Below are positions 1 to 9,081 of a stretch of DNA of 33,229 nt, piece after piece. Position numbers and translations under genes: made by a program. The notes below the pieces were generated by a model. That model was not told the DNA's origin. It saw nothing but the letters and a program-made list of their open reading frames with translations, and did not search any database. Location of the stretch: positions 1 through 33,229 of the forward strand of contig JAGHSI010000045.1 of assembly GCA_018065925.1 (NCBI GenBank), in the 5' to 3' direction. The stretch comes from Candidatus Limimonas coprohippi. Lineage in GTDB: Bacteria > Bacillota > Clostridia > Oscillospirales > Acutalibacteraceae. The stretch's first letter is position 1. Each line of letters begins with the position of its first letter.

Positions 1-23
1 ATTAATGAGTGGGAGGTAGACAA

Positions 24-420
24 ATGGCAACATTACTCAAAAATTGTAAAATTTATGATGGTACTGGCGCAGATGCATTTATGGGCTCCGTCCTCTTTGA
101 AGATGATAAGATTTTAGAGGTTGGCGAAGTTGACGAAACCAAGGCAGATAAGGTGTTTGACCTCGGTGGCAAGTCACTTGCATCTGGATTTATCGACATC
201 CACTCACACAAAAGGCTATGAGGAGTACGAGGGTTACACAGTACACGAACTTGCCAAGAAATATGGCAAGAAGGATCTTGATGAAATCCTTGCTGCAATA
301 CCAAATCAGACACATTCCTTTGGTATTGACAAGGTATTCATCAATGGTACGCTTGTATGTGATGAAAATGTTGTCGATGCAGAAGCATGCAAGACCTCTG
401 GCTATGCATTGACAGTTTAA
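24..420 (+). pseudogene. Remnant of N-acyl-D-amino-acid deacylase / amidohydrolase family protein (two internal deletions, frame change)
   Basis: ORF 24-221 gives the family N-terminus (MATLLKNCKIYDGTG...GKSLASGFIDIHSH) then stops after HSHKRL. The next frame continues with GYEEYEGYTVHELAKKYGKKDLDEILAA and the C-terminal IPNQTHSFGIDKVFINGTLVCDENV. Most of the catalytic barrel is missing. Confidence 0.7.
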
Positions 421-435
421 TGAGGAGAGATAATT

Positions 436-2490
436 ATGCAAAAACAGTATGAACCACTGTTCACACCGTGGAAGATTGGCGAACTTGAAATCAAAAACCG
501 CATAGTACTCGCACCTATGGGCGGCACATGCATTTTTGGTTTTGGTGAGCCAAACCATTTTGATAAAGAAGCGGCACGTCTTATGAAGACAATTGCAGAT
601 AACAACTGCGGCCTTATTATCCCTGGTGTTGCTCCTATCAAGGATCTTGTTGGTGGTGCTTGGCTCTATGAGCACAAGTGGAAATTTAAAGAGCTTAAGA
701 AGTTCATGGACGAAGTCCATAAGACAGGTGCAAAACTCTTTGTTCAAATGACAGCGGGTGTTGGTCGTTCATTTGCTCTTTCAGCTATGATGACAATGCT
801 TATTAACAACAAGATTATCGGTACTGTTGCAAAACCGCTTATGGATCCAGCATATTTGACAACTGCACCATCAGCAGTTCCAAATCGTTGGGCAGAGGAC
901 GTTACATGTCCAGTTATGACCAAAGAGCAAATAGCTGATATAGTTTATGCTTTTGGTGAGACTGCGCGCCTTTGCAAAGAAGCTGGTGTGGATGGCGTAG
1001 AAATACATGCTGTTCATGAGGGATATCTTCTCGATCAGTTTACACTTCCTTATGTTAATTCACGTGATGACGAATACGGTGGATCTTTTGAGAACCGCTA
1101 TCGTTTTGCAGTTGAAATCGTTCAAGAAATCAAGAAAACTTGTGGTAAGGATTATCCAGTTTCTCTTCGCTATTCAGTAGTTTCAAAGACAAAGGGATTC
1201 TGTCAGGGCGCAGTTCCTGGAGAAACTGATTATGTTGAAGTTGGCCGAACAATGGAAGAATCTGAAAAGGCTGCAAAATACCTTCAGGATGCAGGATACG
1301 ACCTTCTTAACTGCGATAATGGTACATATGATGCTTGGTATTGGCCACATCCTCCAATGTATATGCCACAAAACTGCAACCTTGAAGAGGTTAAGCATAT
1401 CAAGAAATTTGTTGACATCCCAGTAGTATGCGCTGGTCGTATGACACTTGATGTTGGTGCAGACGCTGTTAAAAATGGTGAGATTGACGCTGTTGGTATC
1501 GGTCGCCAGTTCCTTGCTGATCCAAAATGGCTCACAAAGGTTTTAGAAGATAGAGAAGAGGATATCAAGCCTTGTCTTTCTTGTCACGCAGCTTGCCTTA
1601 CAATGGCAAAGCATGGTAAATCTGCTAATGACCAGGATCTTATCGAGTCAATCAAGATGTGCCGTTGTGCAATAAACCCTGCTTCAATGCAGTCTAAAAA
1701 ATATGAAATTCACAAGGCTCTAAAGAAAAAGAAAGTTGCCATCATCGGTGGCGGCATCGGTGGCATGGAGGCTGCTCAGCGCCTTAAACTACGTGGTCAT
1801 GAGCCTGTAATCTATGAGAAGTCAGGCGAACTCGGTGGCGTATTTATCGCTGCTGCAGCACCAGATTTCAAAGAGCATGATAAGGCCCTTATCGAGTGGG
1901 AAAAGCGTCAGCTTGACAAGATGGGTATCGAAGTTCATCTCAATACTGAGGTTAAGTCGCTCTCTGACATCAAGGCTGATGAGTACATCATCGCAACAGG
2001 TGCCAAGGCTAGAACATTAAATGTTCCTGGTGCTGAAAAGGCTATGGATGCAACGGATTATCTCCTTGAGAAAAAGAGCGTTGGTGATACAGTAGTAATC
2101 ATTGGCGGTGGTCTTACAGGTTCAGAGATAGGCTATGATTTACACAGAAAGGGCAAGAAGCCAATCATCGTAGAGATGCAGGATGACCTTATGTGTGTTA
2201 AGAATCTTTGCCTTGCAAACTCATCATTCCTTCGCGATTACTTCAAATCAAATAACGTACCTGTTTATCTCAATACTAAAACTAAGGAAATAGGCGATGG
2301 ATACGTTGTTATTGAGACTCTAGAAGGCGAGAAAAAGATCCCATGTGACAGTGTAATCACATCTGTTGGTTATACATCAACCCCTCTTGCAGCTGAAGGC
2401 AAGAACGTTCACCTTATCGGTGACTGCGCAAAGGTTGGTAACCTTAGAACAGCTATTTGGGGCGCTTGGGATATTGCTCAAAAGATTTAA
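436..2490 (+). CDS. FAD/FMN-dependent NADH:flavin oxidoreductase (old yellow enzyme / 2,4-dienoyl-CoA reductase-like, Fe-S)
   Basis: N-terminal OYE barrel (PLFTPWKIGELEIKNRIVLAPM; EIHAVHEGYLLDQF), CxxC...C cysteine set (CLSCHAACL...MCRCAINPA), C-terminal dinucleotide-binding folds (VAIIGGGIGGMEAA; VVIIGGGLTGSE). SD ggagag upstream. Confidence 0.9.
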   Translation: MQKQYEPLFTPWKIGELEIKNRIVLAPMGGTCIFGFGEPNHFDKEAARLMKTIADNNCGLIIPGVAPIKDLVGGAWLYEHKWKFKELKKFMDEVHKTGAKLFVQMTAGVGRSFALSAMMTMLINNKIIGTVAKPLMDPAYLTTAPSAVPNRWAEDVTCPVMTKEQIADIVYAFGETARLCKEAGVDGVEIHAVHEGYLLDQFTLPYVNSRDDEYGGSFENRYRFAVEIVQEIKKTCGKDYPVSLRYSVVSKTKGFCQGAVPGETDYVEVGRTMEESEKAAKYLQDAGYDLLNCDNGTYDAWYWPHPPMYMPQNCNLEEVKHIKKFVDIPVVCAGRMTLDVGADAVKNGEIDAVGIGRQFLADPKWLTKVLEDREEDIKPCLSCHAACLTMAKHGKSANDQDLIESIKMCRCAINPASMQSKKYEIHKALKKKKVAIIGGGIGGMEAAQRLKLRGHEPVIYEKSGELGGVFIAAAAPDFKEHDKALIEWEKRQLDKMGIEVHLNTEVKSLSDIKADEYIIATGAKARTLNVPGAEKAMDATDYLLEKKSVGDTVVIIGGGLTGSEIGYDLHRKGKKPIIVEMQDDLMCVKNLCLANSSFLRDYFKSNNVPVYLNTKTKEIGDGYVVIETLEGEKKIPCDSVITSVGYTSTPLAAEGKNVHLIGDCAKVGNLRTAIWGAWDIAQKI

Positions 2491-2509
2491 GTTTTAAAGG
2501 AGAAATTCA

Positions 2510-3034
2510 ATGAGAATTCTCGGTGTTGACCCTGGCTATGCTATTGTCGGTTGGGGCATTTTGGATTATGAAAAAGCAAAGTTTTCCATAGTGGATTTTG
2601 GTGCAATTACGACTGATAAAGATACGCCATTTCCAAAAAGACTCGTTGAAATTTATAACGATATGGATTACATAATTAAGCGCTGTCATCCAGAGGCGCT
2701 ATCAATGGAAAAATTGTTCTTTCAGACAAATGTTAAGACGGCAATCGACGTAGCACAGGCGCGCGGCGTACTTTTACTTTGCGCCGAAAACAACGGGATT
2801 CCCGTGTACGAATACACGCCTTTGCAGGTTAAGCAGGCGGTAACAGGTTACGGCAAAGCGGACAAGAAACAGGTCATGCAAATGACCAAAAATATTCTTG
2901 GACTCTCTAAAGTGCCGAAACCAGATGATACCGCCGATGCTCTCGCAATGGCCATTTGTCACGGTCATGTTGGAGGCTCCGGACTTTCTGCTGCGCCTTC
3001 GAGAAGAAAGTTAACTGAAAGAAAAGGAATTTAA
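2510..3034 (+). CDS. ruvC: Crossover junction endodeoxyribonuclease RuvC
   Basis: MRILGVDPGYAIVGWGILD N-terminus, SMEKLFFQTN, PDDTADALAMAICH; upstream of ruvAB; SD aaaggag. Confidence 0.95.
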   Translation: MRILGVDPGYAIVGWGILDYEKAKFSIVDFGAITTDKDTPFPKRLVEIYNDMDYIIKRCHPEALSMEKLFFQTNVKTAIDVAQARGVLLLCAENNGIPVYEYTPLQVKQAVTGYGKADKKQVMQMTKNILGLSKVPKPDDTADALAMAICHGHVGGSGLSAAPSRRKLTERKGI

Positions 3035-3041
3035 AATTTTG

Positions 3042-3075
3042 AAAGCCAAGTTGGGCAACCAACTTGGCTTTTTTA
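3042..3075 (+). terminator. Intrinsic terminator after ruvC
   Basis: Hairpin AAGCCAAGTTGG-gcaa-CCAACTTGGCTT followed by a T run. Confidence 0.85.
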
Positions 3076-3087
3076 TTATGTAACCAT

Positions 3088-3116
3088 TTGATATTTACTT
3101 TAATGCGTGATATAAT
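3088..3116 (+). promoter_or_regulatory. Sigma70-type promoter for ruvAB
   Basis: TTGATA (3088-3093), 17-nt spacer, TATAAT (3111-3116); sits between the ruvC terminator and ruvA. Confidence 0.65.
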
Positions 3117-3206
3117 TACACAGTTATTCATATATTATAATGCGCGTATTATATTTATATGGACTTAGGGAAATAATGGGGAATAAATCTTGAAAGGGGA
3201 ATAAAC

Positions 3207-3809
3207 GTGTTTTTTAGTTTAACTGGAGAACTTGCTTTCACAGATAATAACACTGCTGCAGTTGATTGTAATGGTGTCGCTTATCTCTGCTATGTCTCAT
3301 ACAACACGCTTAAAGAACTTGGACCTATCGGTTCAAAAGTAACGCTCTACACTTATCTTAAAGTTGGTGAGGACGTAATGGACCTCTATGGCTTCTTTGA
3401 TAAGGAGGAACTTGATGCATTTAAACTTCTCATATCTGTCTCTGGTGTTGGACCAAAGGCAGGACTTTCAATACTTTCAGAGATGACCCCATCCCAGCTT
3501 TACCTTGCTATCGCATCGGGCGATGCAAAGTCAATCACCGTTGCGCAGGGCGTAGGCCCTAAGGTTGCTCAGCGAGTTTGCCTTGAACTTAAGGACAAGG
3601 TCGGCAAACTTGGCGGGACAACAGGTGGCGCAACTTTTGCAGCAGCCGTTTCCGCTTCAACTGGAAAGGGCGAAGCACCAAAGGCTATTGCAGCTCTTGT
3701 TGGGCTTGGCTACAGCCAGTCAGAAGCTGCCATAGCGGTTGGCAACTGTGATCCTTCACTTCCAGTTGACCAGATGATTAAACAGGCTTTAAAGCAACTC
3801 TCACGTTAA
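3207..3809 (+). CDS. ruvA: Holliday junction branch migration protein RuvA (GTG start)
   Basis: MFFSLTGELAF..., SVSGVGPKAGLSILS, VAQGVGPKVAQRVCLELKDK helix-hairpin-helix motifs; GTG start with SD aaagggga. Confidence 0.95.
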   Translation: MFFSLTGELAFTDNNTAAVDCNGVAYLCYVSYNTLKELGPIGSKVTLYTYLKVGEDVMDLYGFFDKEELDAFKLLISVSGVGPKAGLSILSEMTPSQLYLAIASGDAKSITVAQGVGPKVAQRVCLELKDKVGKLGGTTGGATFAAAVSASTGKGEAPKAIAALVGLGYSQSEAAIAVGNCDPSLPVDQMIKQALKQLSR

Positions 3810-3821
3810 GGAGGAAGGCAT

Positions 3822-4886
3822 ATGAATACTAGCACATTCAGTCCTGAGGATATGGACTTTGAAGGCAGATATGTTGATCCTCATTATAGTGGACAAGAGG
3901 ATGCCTCAGTAGAACTTTCACTTAGACCTAAGACTTTGAATGACTATATTGGCCAGGAAAAAGTTAAGGAAAATTTAAAAATATACATAGACGCCGCAAA
4001 GAGACGTGGCGAACCTATGGACCATGTCTTGCTTTATGGACCTCCGGGACTTGGCAAAACAACACTCGCAGGTATTATAGCTTCAGAGATGGGCGTAAAT
4101 ATCAGAGTTACTTCAGGTCCAGCAATTGAAAAGCAGGGTGACCTTGTCGCTTTGCTTACAAACCTCGATGATGGCGATGTACTCTTTATTGATGAGATTC
4201 ATCGTCTCTCAAAGCAGATTGAAGAGATCCTTTATCCTGCAATGGAGGATGGCGCTGTCGATCTCATCATTGGTAAAGGACCTTCGGCTCAGTCGATTAG
4301 ACTTGACCTTCCAAGATTTACTTTGGTGGGTGCTACAACAAGAGCAGGTCAAATTGCAGCACCACTCCGTGACCGTTTTGGTGTTATTCTTCGACTTGAA
4401 CTTTATACACCAGACGAACTCGCTGGTATTGTTAAACGCTCTGCTGGAGTGCTTGATATCGGTATCGACGAGGAGGGCGCTTTTGAACTTGCTTCTCGCT
4501 CACGTGGCACACCTCGTATTGCAAATAGACTTTTAAAGCGTGCCCGTGACTTTGCTGAAGTTGTTGGTAATGGAACTATTACTAAAGAGACTGCAGAACT
4601 TGCTCTCGCAAGAATGGAAATCGATCCACTCGGCCTTGATAATATTGACCGACTTCTTCTCACGGCAATGATTAGGAATTATAATGGTGGACCAGTTGGT
4701 CTTGACACTATCGCTGCTGCGATAGGCGAGGAGGCCATAACCATCGAGGACGTGTATGAACCATATCTCATGCAGATAGGTTTCCTCTCACGTACTCCTC
4801 GAGGAAGAGTGGTTACACCGGCAGGTTATAAACACCTCGGTATCCCATATCAGGGAAAAATAGAACAGATAAAGTTTGAGGACTAA
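3822..4886 (+). CDS. ruvB: Holliday junction branch migration helicase RuvB
   Basis: [19 protein letters not shown], Walker [17 protein letters not shown], Walker [28 protein letters not shown]. Confidence 0.97.
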   Translation: MNTSTFSPEDMDFEGRYVDPHYSGQEDASVELSLRPKTLNDYIGQEKVKENLKIYIDAAKRRGEPMDHVLLYGPPGLGKTTLAGIIASEMGVNIRVTSGPAIEKQGDLVALLTNLDDGDVLFIDEIHRLSKQIEEILYPAMEDGAVDLIIGKGPSAQSIRLDLPRFTLVGATTRAGQIAAPLRDRFGVILRLELYTPDELAGIVKRSAGVLDIGIDEEGAFELASRSRGTPRIANRLLKRARDFAEVVGNGTITKETAELALARMEIDPLGLDNIDRLLLTAMIRNYNGGPVGLDTIAAAIGEEAITIEDVYEPYLMQIGFLSRTPRGRVVTPAGYKHLGIPYQGKIEQIKFED

Positions 4887-4888
4887 GA

Positions 4889-5776
4889 ATGCGAGCTACA
4901 GAATATTGGCAGGATTATGAACTTATTGATTGCTCATCTGGAGAACGTCTTGAGCGTTGGGGTGACATCATTTTAATCCGTCCTGATCCACAGGTAATTT
5001 GGAAAACTCCAAAGACAAATAAATACTGGAAAAATGCGCATGCGCATTATCACCGTTCGACAAAAGGTGGCGGTGAATGGGAGTATTTAAAACCGATTCC
5101 AGATGAGTGGAAGATTAATTACCGTGACTTAACATTCAAAATTAAGCCAATGGGCTTTAAACATACAGGTCTTTTTCCGGAACAGGCAGTCAATTGGGGC
5201 TTCCTTCGCGATGTAATAAGAGAGAACCAGGGTAAAGGCTGCGGTGAGAATGGACAGGTAAAAGTACTTAATTTATTTGCCTATACAGGTGGCGCAACAA
5301 TAGCAGCACTTTCAGAGGATGCAGCTGTAGTTCATGTTGATGCCTCAAAGGGAATGGTTGCTTACGCAAAGGAGAACGCACAGGCATCTGGCCTTCAGGA
5401 TAGATTTTGCCGTTGGCTCGTCGATGACTGCGAAAAGTTCATCGAGCGTGAAATCCGCCGTGGGAACAAATATGACATCATAATAATGGACCCACCTTCA
5501 TATGGTAGAGGACCGGGCGGTGAGGTTTGGCAACTTGAGGATAAAATCTTTGACTTCGTTGACCTTGCATCAAAGGTACTTTCAGATAATCCTCTTATGG
5601 TACTTATAAATTCATACACAACAGGTCTTTCACCATCAGTTATGAGCTATATCTTAGGCTCAACCGTTTCAAAGAAATATGGTGGCAAAGTTACCTGTGA
5701 TGAAATTGGACTTAAAACTACAGACACAAATATGTGTCTTCCTTGTGGAGCTAGTGCAATATGGACAAAGACGTAA
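4889..5776 (+). CDS. Class I SAM-dependent methyltransferase (RlmI/RlmK-like, rRNA methyltransferase family)
   Basis: VLNLFAYTGGATIAALSEDAAVVHVDASKGMVAYAKEN and IIMDPPSYGRGPGGEVWQLE motifs. Confidence 0.85.
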   Translation: MRATEYWQDYELIDCSSGERLERWGDIILIRPDPQVIWKTPKTNKYWKNAHAHYHRSTKGGGEWEYLKPIPDEWKINYRDLTFKIKPMGFKHTGLFPEQAVNWGFLRDVIRENQGKGCGENGQVKVLNLFAYTGGATIAALSEDAAVVHVDASKGMVAYAKENAQASGLQDRFCRWLVDDCEKFIEREIRRGNKYDIIIMDPPSYGRGPGGEVWQLEDKIFDFVDLASKVLSDNPLMVLINSYTTGLSPSVMSYILGSTVSKKYGGKVTCDEIGLKTTDTNMCLPCGASAIWTKT

Positions 5777-6603
5777 TTTTAAAATTTGATAACGTCTATT
5801 TCACTTATGACGAAGAGACTCAGGATGGTATAGAACCACACTGGGCTGTAAGCGGTGTGTCACTCGATGTACATAAGGGTGACTTTATTGCTGTGCTTGG
5901 TCATAACGGCTCTGGTAAATCAACACTCTCAAAACTGTCAAACGCAATTTTGATTCCCGACAAGGGACAGGTTTCGGTAAATGGTATACCGACAACTGAC
6001 GAGGAACAAACTATGACTATTCGTCAACATGTCGGTATGGTCTTCCAAAACCCCGATAATCAAATTGTCGCTACAGTTGTTGAGGAGGATGTCGCTTTTG
6101 GACCTGAGAACTTAGGACTTGCTCCAGAAGAGATTAGAAAGCGCGTAGATGATGCCTTGAAGGCTGTTGGCATGTACGACTTTCGTGAGATGGAGCCTCA
6201 TAAGCTTTCTGGTGGCCAAAAGCAGAGAATTGCTATTGCCGGCATTATCGCTATGCAACCCGAGTGTATTGTTCTCGACGAGTCTACTGCTATGCTTGAC
6301 CCTAAGGGACGAAAAGAGGTAATGTCGACTATCAAATCACTCCATGATGATTTGGGAATGGCAGTTGTATTTATTACTCACAACATGGATGAGGCTGTAA
6401 TGGCAGATAAGGTCGTGGTTATGGAGAAGGGAAAGATACTTCTTTCGGGCACACCTCGTGAAGTGTTTATGAATGTAGACGAAATAAGACGTGTAGGACT
6501 TGACGTTCCTCAGTCTACACTTCTTTCTATGAGACTGGGGTTAAAAGATGAGGTCTTAACACCAGTTGAATGCGCAGAAGCTATTATTAACGATTGGAAG
6601 TAA
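5761..6603 (+). CDS. ecfA1: Energy-coupling factor transporter ATPase EcfA1
   Basis: ABC ATPase: GHNGSGKSTLSKL, LSGGQKQRIAIAG; paired with a second ABC ATPase and EcfT. Overlaps the upstream CDS by 16 nt. Confidence 0.93.
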   Translation: MDKDVILKFDNVYFTYDEETQDGIEPHWAVSGVSLDVHKGDFIAVLGHNGSGKSTLSKLSNAILIPDKGQVSVNGIPTTDEEQTMTIRQHVGMVFQNPDNQIVATVVEEDVAFGPENLGLAPEEIRKRVDDALKAVGMYDFREMEPHKLSGGQKQRIAIAGIIAMQPECIVLDESTAMLDPKGRKEVMSTIKSLHDDLGMAVVFITHNMDEAVMADKVVVMEKGKILLSGTPREVFMNVDEIRRVGLDVPQSTLLSMRLGLKDEVLTPVECAEAIINDWK

Positions 6604-6608
6604 ACAAG

Positions 6609-7472
6609 ATGTCGATTTTAAAAACCGACAATTTAACATTTAAGTATAGTGTGGGTACTCCTTTTGAAGTAACTGCACTTGATTCAGTAAACCTTGAAAT
6701 CGAAGAGGGTGAACTTGTCGCTGTAATTGGCCATACAGGTTCTGGTAAATCAACTCTTATTCAGCATTTCAACGGTCTCTTAAAACCTACCTCTGGTAAA
6801 GTCATCGTCGATGGTCAGGATATTTGGGAGAGTAAAGCTACTCTTAAAGAAGCCCGTTTTAAAGTTGGCCTCTGTTTCCAGTATCCTGAGTATCAACTTT
6901 TTGAGGAGACAGCATTTAAAGATATTGCTTTTGGTCCAAAAAATATGGGCCTCTCTGAAAAAGAGGTGGAGGAGAGAGTTCTCCGTGCTGCTGAGTTTAC
7001 GGGTGTAACATCGGAGATGCTTGATAAGTCACCTTTTGATTTATCAGGTGGCGAGAAGAGACGTGTCGCTATTGCCGGAGTAATGGCAATGGAGCCAAAA
7101 ATCTTAATTCTCGACGAGCCAACATCTGGACTTGACCCAAAGGGTCGCGACCAGATTCTCCATCTCATTCGAAATTATAAAAATGAGACGGGTAGTACAG
7201 TAATGATCGTATCTCATTCGATGGAGGATGTTGCGAGATACGCAACAAAGGTGCTCGTCGTAAACAAATCAAAAATTGTAAGCTACGATACACCGCCTAA
7301 GACTTTCTCAAGAGCTGAAGAACTTGAATCATATGGTCTTGACGTGCCAGAAATAACTAAAGTTTTCTTAGAACTTAAGAAACGTGGACTTCCTGTAAGA
7401 ACAGATGTCTACACTTTGGAATTTGGTCTCAATGAACTTAAAAGACTCCGAGAGGAGGGCTTTAAGTTATGA
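6609..7472 (+). CDS. ecfA2: Energy-coupling factor transporter ATPase EcfA2
   Basis: GHTGSGKSTLIQHFNGL, LSGGEKRRVAIAGVMAMEP; ATG at 6609 preferred over the TTG at 6594. Confidence 0.93.
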   Translation: MSILKTDNLTFKYSVGTPFEVTALDSVNLEIEEGELVAVIGHTGSGKSTLIQHFNGLLKPTSGKVIVDGQDIWESKATLKEARFKVGLCFQYPEYQLFEETAFKDIAFGPKNMGLSEKEVEERVLRAAEFTGVTSEMLDKSPFDLSGGEKRRVAIAGVMAMEPKILILDEPTSGLDPKGRDQILHLIRNYKNETGSTVMIVSHSMEDVARYATKVLVVNKSKIVSYDTPPKTFSRAEELESYGLDVPEITKVFLELKKRGLPVRTDVYTLEFGLNELKRLREEGFKL

Positions 7473-8281
7473 GTAATATTTCAATAGGTCAGTTCTTTCC
7501 AGGTAACTCTATAATTCATAGGCTTGATCCTAGAATGAAACTGGTTTTGACTTTTATTTATATTATCGTGATTTTCCTTTGCAAGAATTTCTATGCTTTG
7601 GGAGTTATGGTTTTAAGCCTTTTTGTGATTGTATTGGTTTCAAAGATTCCACTTAAGATAATTGCAAAGAGTATTAAACCGATTTTGATAATTATCATCT
7701 TCACTGCGATTTTAAATGTCTTTTATGTGGATAAAGGAAATATGCTTTTTGAATGGCATTTCCTAAAGGTGACAACTGGTGGTATTTATACAGCCGTCTT
7801 TATGATTGTTAGAATTACTGCACTTGTTGTTGCAAGTTCAATGCTTACTTATACAACGAGCCCAACACTAATAACTGATGGTATTGAGCAACTTCTTTCA
7901 CCACTTAAGTTCATGAAGAATAGTGTTCATACTATCGCAATGATGATGACAATAGCTTTGAGATTCATCCCAACACTTGTGGATGAATTTGAGAAGATTA
8001 CAAACGCGCAGAAGGCGAGAGGCGCCGATCTTGAAACCGGCACTCTACTTGAGAGAGCAAAGGCATTGATACCTGTGCTCGTCCCACTTTTCATAACCTC
8101 ATTTAGACGAGCATATGAGCTTGCCTTTGCCATGGAGTGCCGTTGTTATCACGGCGCCGAGGGCAGAACAAGAATGAAAGTAATGAAGTATTCGAAACTT
8201 GATGTTTTTGCTTCTCTTTTCATCTTGATTTCAACTGGTGGAGTTGTGGCGTTAAATATTTTATTCCCGCATTTAATTTGA
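7469..8281 (+). CDS. ecfT: Energy-coupling factor transporter transmembrane protein EcfT
   Basis: Multi-TM; motifs ITNAQKARGADLETG and FAMECRCYHGAEGRT (ARG-type coupling motifs); follows ecfA1A2. Confidence 0.93.
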   Translation: MSNISIGQFFPGNSIIHRLDPRMKLVLTFIYIIVIFLCKNFYALGVMVLSLFVIVLVSKIPLKIIAKSIKPILIIIIFTAILNVFYVDKGNMLFEWHFLKVTTGGIYTAVFMIVRITALVVASSMLTYTTSPTLITDGIEQLLSPLKFMKNSVHTIAMMMTIALRFIPTLVDEFEKITNAQKARGADLETGTLLERAKALIPVLVPLFITSFRRAYELAFAMECRCYHGAEGRTRMKVMKYSKLDVFASLFILISTGGVVALNILFPHLI

Positions 8282-8328
8282 TTGTAAGATTAATTTAAGT
8301 ATGTTTTAAGTTTGACGGGGTATTCGTA

Positions 8329-9081
8329 ATGAGACAGATACTTTTAAAAATTAAATACCTCGGTACAAACTACCATGGTTGGCAAGTACAGGATAATGCT
8401 GTGACTGTCCAGGAGAGGCTTCAAGATGCTGTTGAAGAGATTTTGGGCCAGCGACTTGATTTGACTGGATGCTCGCGTACAGACGCTGGTGTGCATGCTA
8501 ATGAGTACTGCTGCACTATAAAAACAGAATCAGATGTTGACTGCTTTAAACTTCAAGGCGGATTAAATGCGAAACTTCCTGATGACATATCGGTTTTTTC
8601 TGTCTCTGATGTCGACCTTGATTTTCATCCGCGTTATTCCTGTGTGAAGAAACAGTATGTGTATAAGATTTTGAACAGTAGAGCTAAAGATCCTTTCCTT
8701 AATGGCCGTGCGCTTCTTTATCCACAGCCACTTGACGTTGAACTTCTTGATAGATGTGCAAAGGATTTTATTGGAACACATGATTTTACAGCCCTGTCTG
8801 GTTCAAAATGTGAATTGGAGGATTGCACACGCACCATTTTTGATGCATCGGTTGAACGCGATGGCGACCTCGTGACATTTAGTGTCACAGGTGACGGCTT
8901 CCTCTACAACATGGTACGCATCATGGTTGGAACTTTACTCTTCATAAATGAAGGTAAGATAAAGCCGGATGGCATTAGAATAATTCTTGATAAAAAAGAC
9001 AGAGCTGCAGCCGGTAGAACAGCACCAGCACATGGCTTGTACCTAAATAAAGTTTATTATGGAGGTGATGTAAATGAATAA
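8329..9081 (+). CDS. truA: tRNA pseudouridine(38-40) synthase TruA
   Basis: LKIKYLGTNYHGWQVQ, GCSRTDAGVHANEY, YNMVRIMVGTLL; canonical ecfT-truA neighbourhood. Confidence 0.95.
   Translation: MRQILLKIKYLGTNYHGWQVQDNAVTVQERLQDAVEEILGQRLDLTGCSRTDAGVHANEYCCTIKTESDVDCFKLQGGLNAKLPDDISVFSVSDVDLDFHPRYSCVKKQYVYKILNSRAKDPFLNGRALLYPQPLDVELLDRCAKDFIGTHDFTALSGSKCELEDCTRTIFDASVERDGDLVTFSVTGDGFLYNMVRIMVGTLLFINEGKIKPDGIRIILDKKDRAAAGRTAPAHGLYLNKVYYGGDVNE

Noticed and set aside
190-747. 185-aa minus-strand ORF (and the many other 60-175-aa ORFs antisense to clear genes)
   Set aside because: Lies opposite conserved coding sequence, has no recognisable domain, and looks like a mirror of codon bias.
2512-2521. 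Palindrome GAGAATTCTC at the ruvC start
   Set aside because: Short; easily chance from the MRIL codons.
5761-8281. ECF module as a substrate-specific transporter or riboswitch-controlled operon
   Set aside because: No S-component gene and no leader space (genes overlap); this is the ordinary shared ECF module next to truA.
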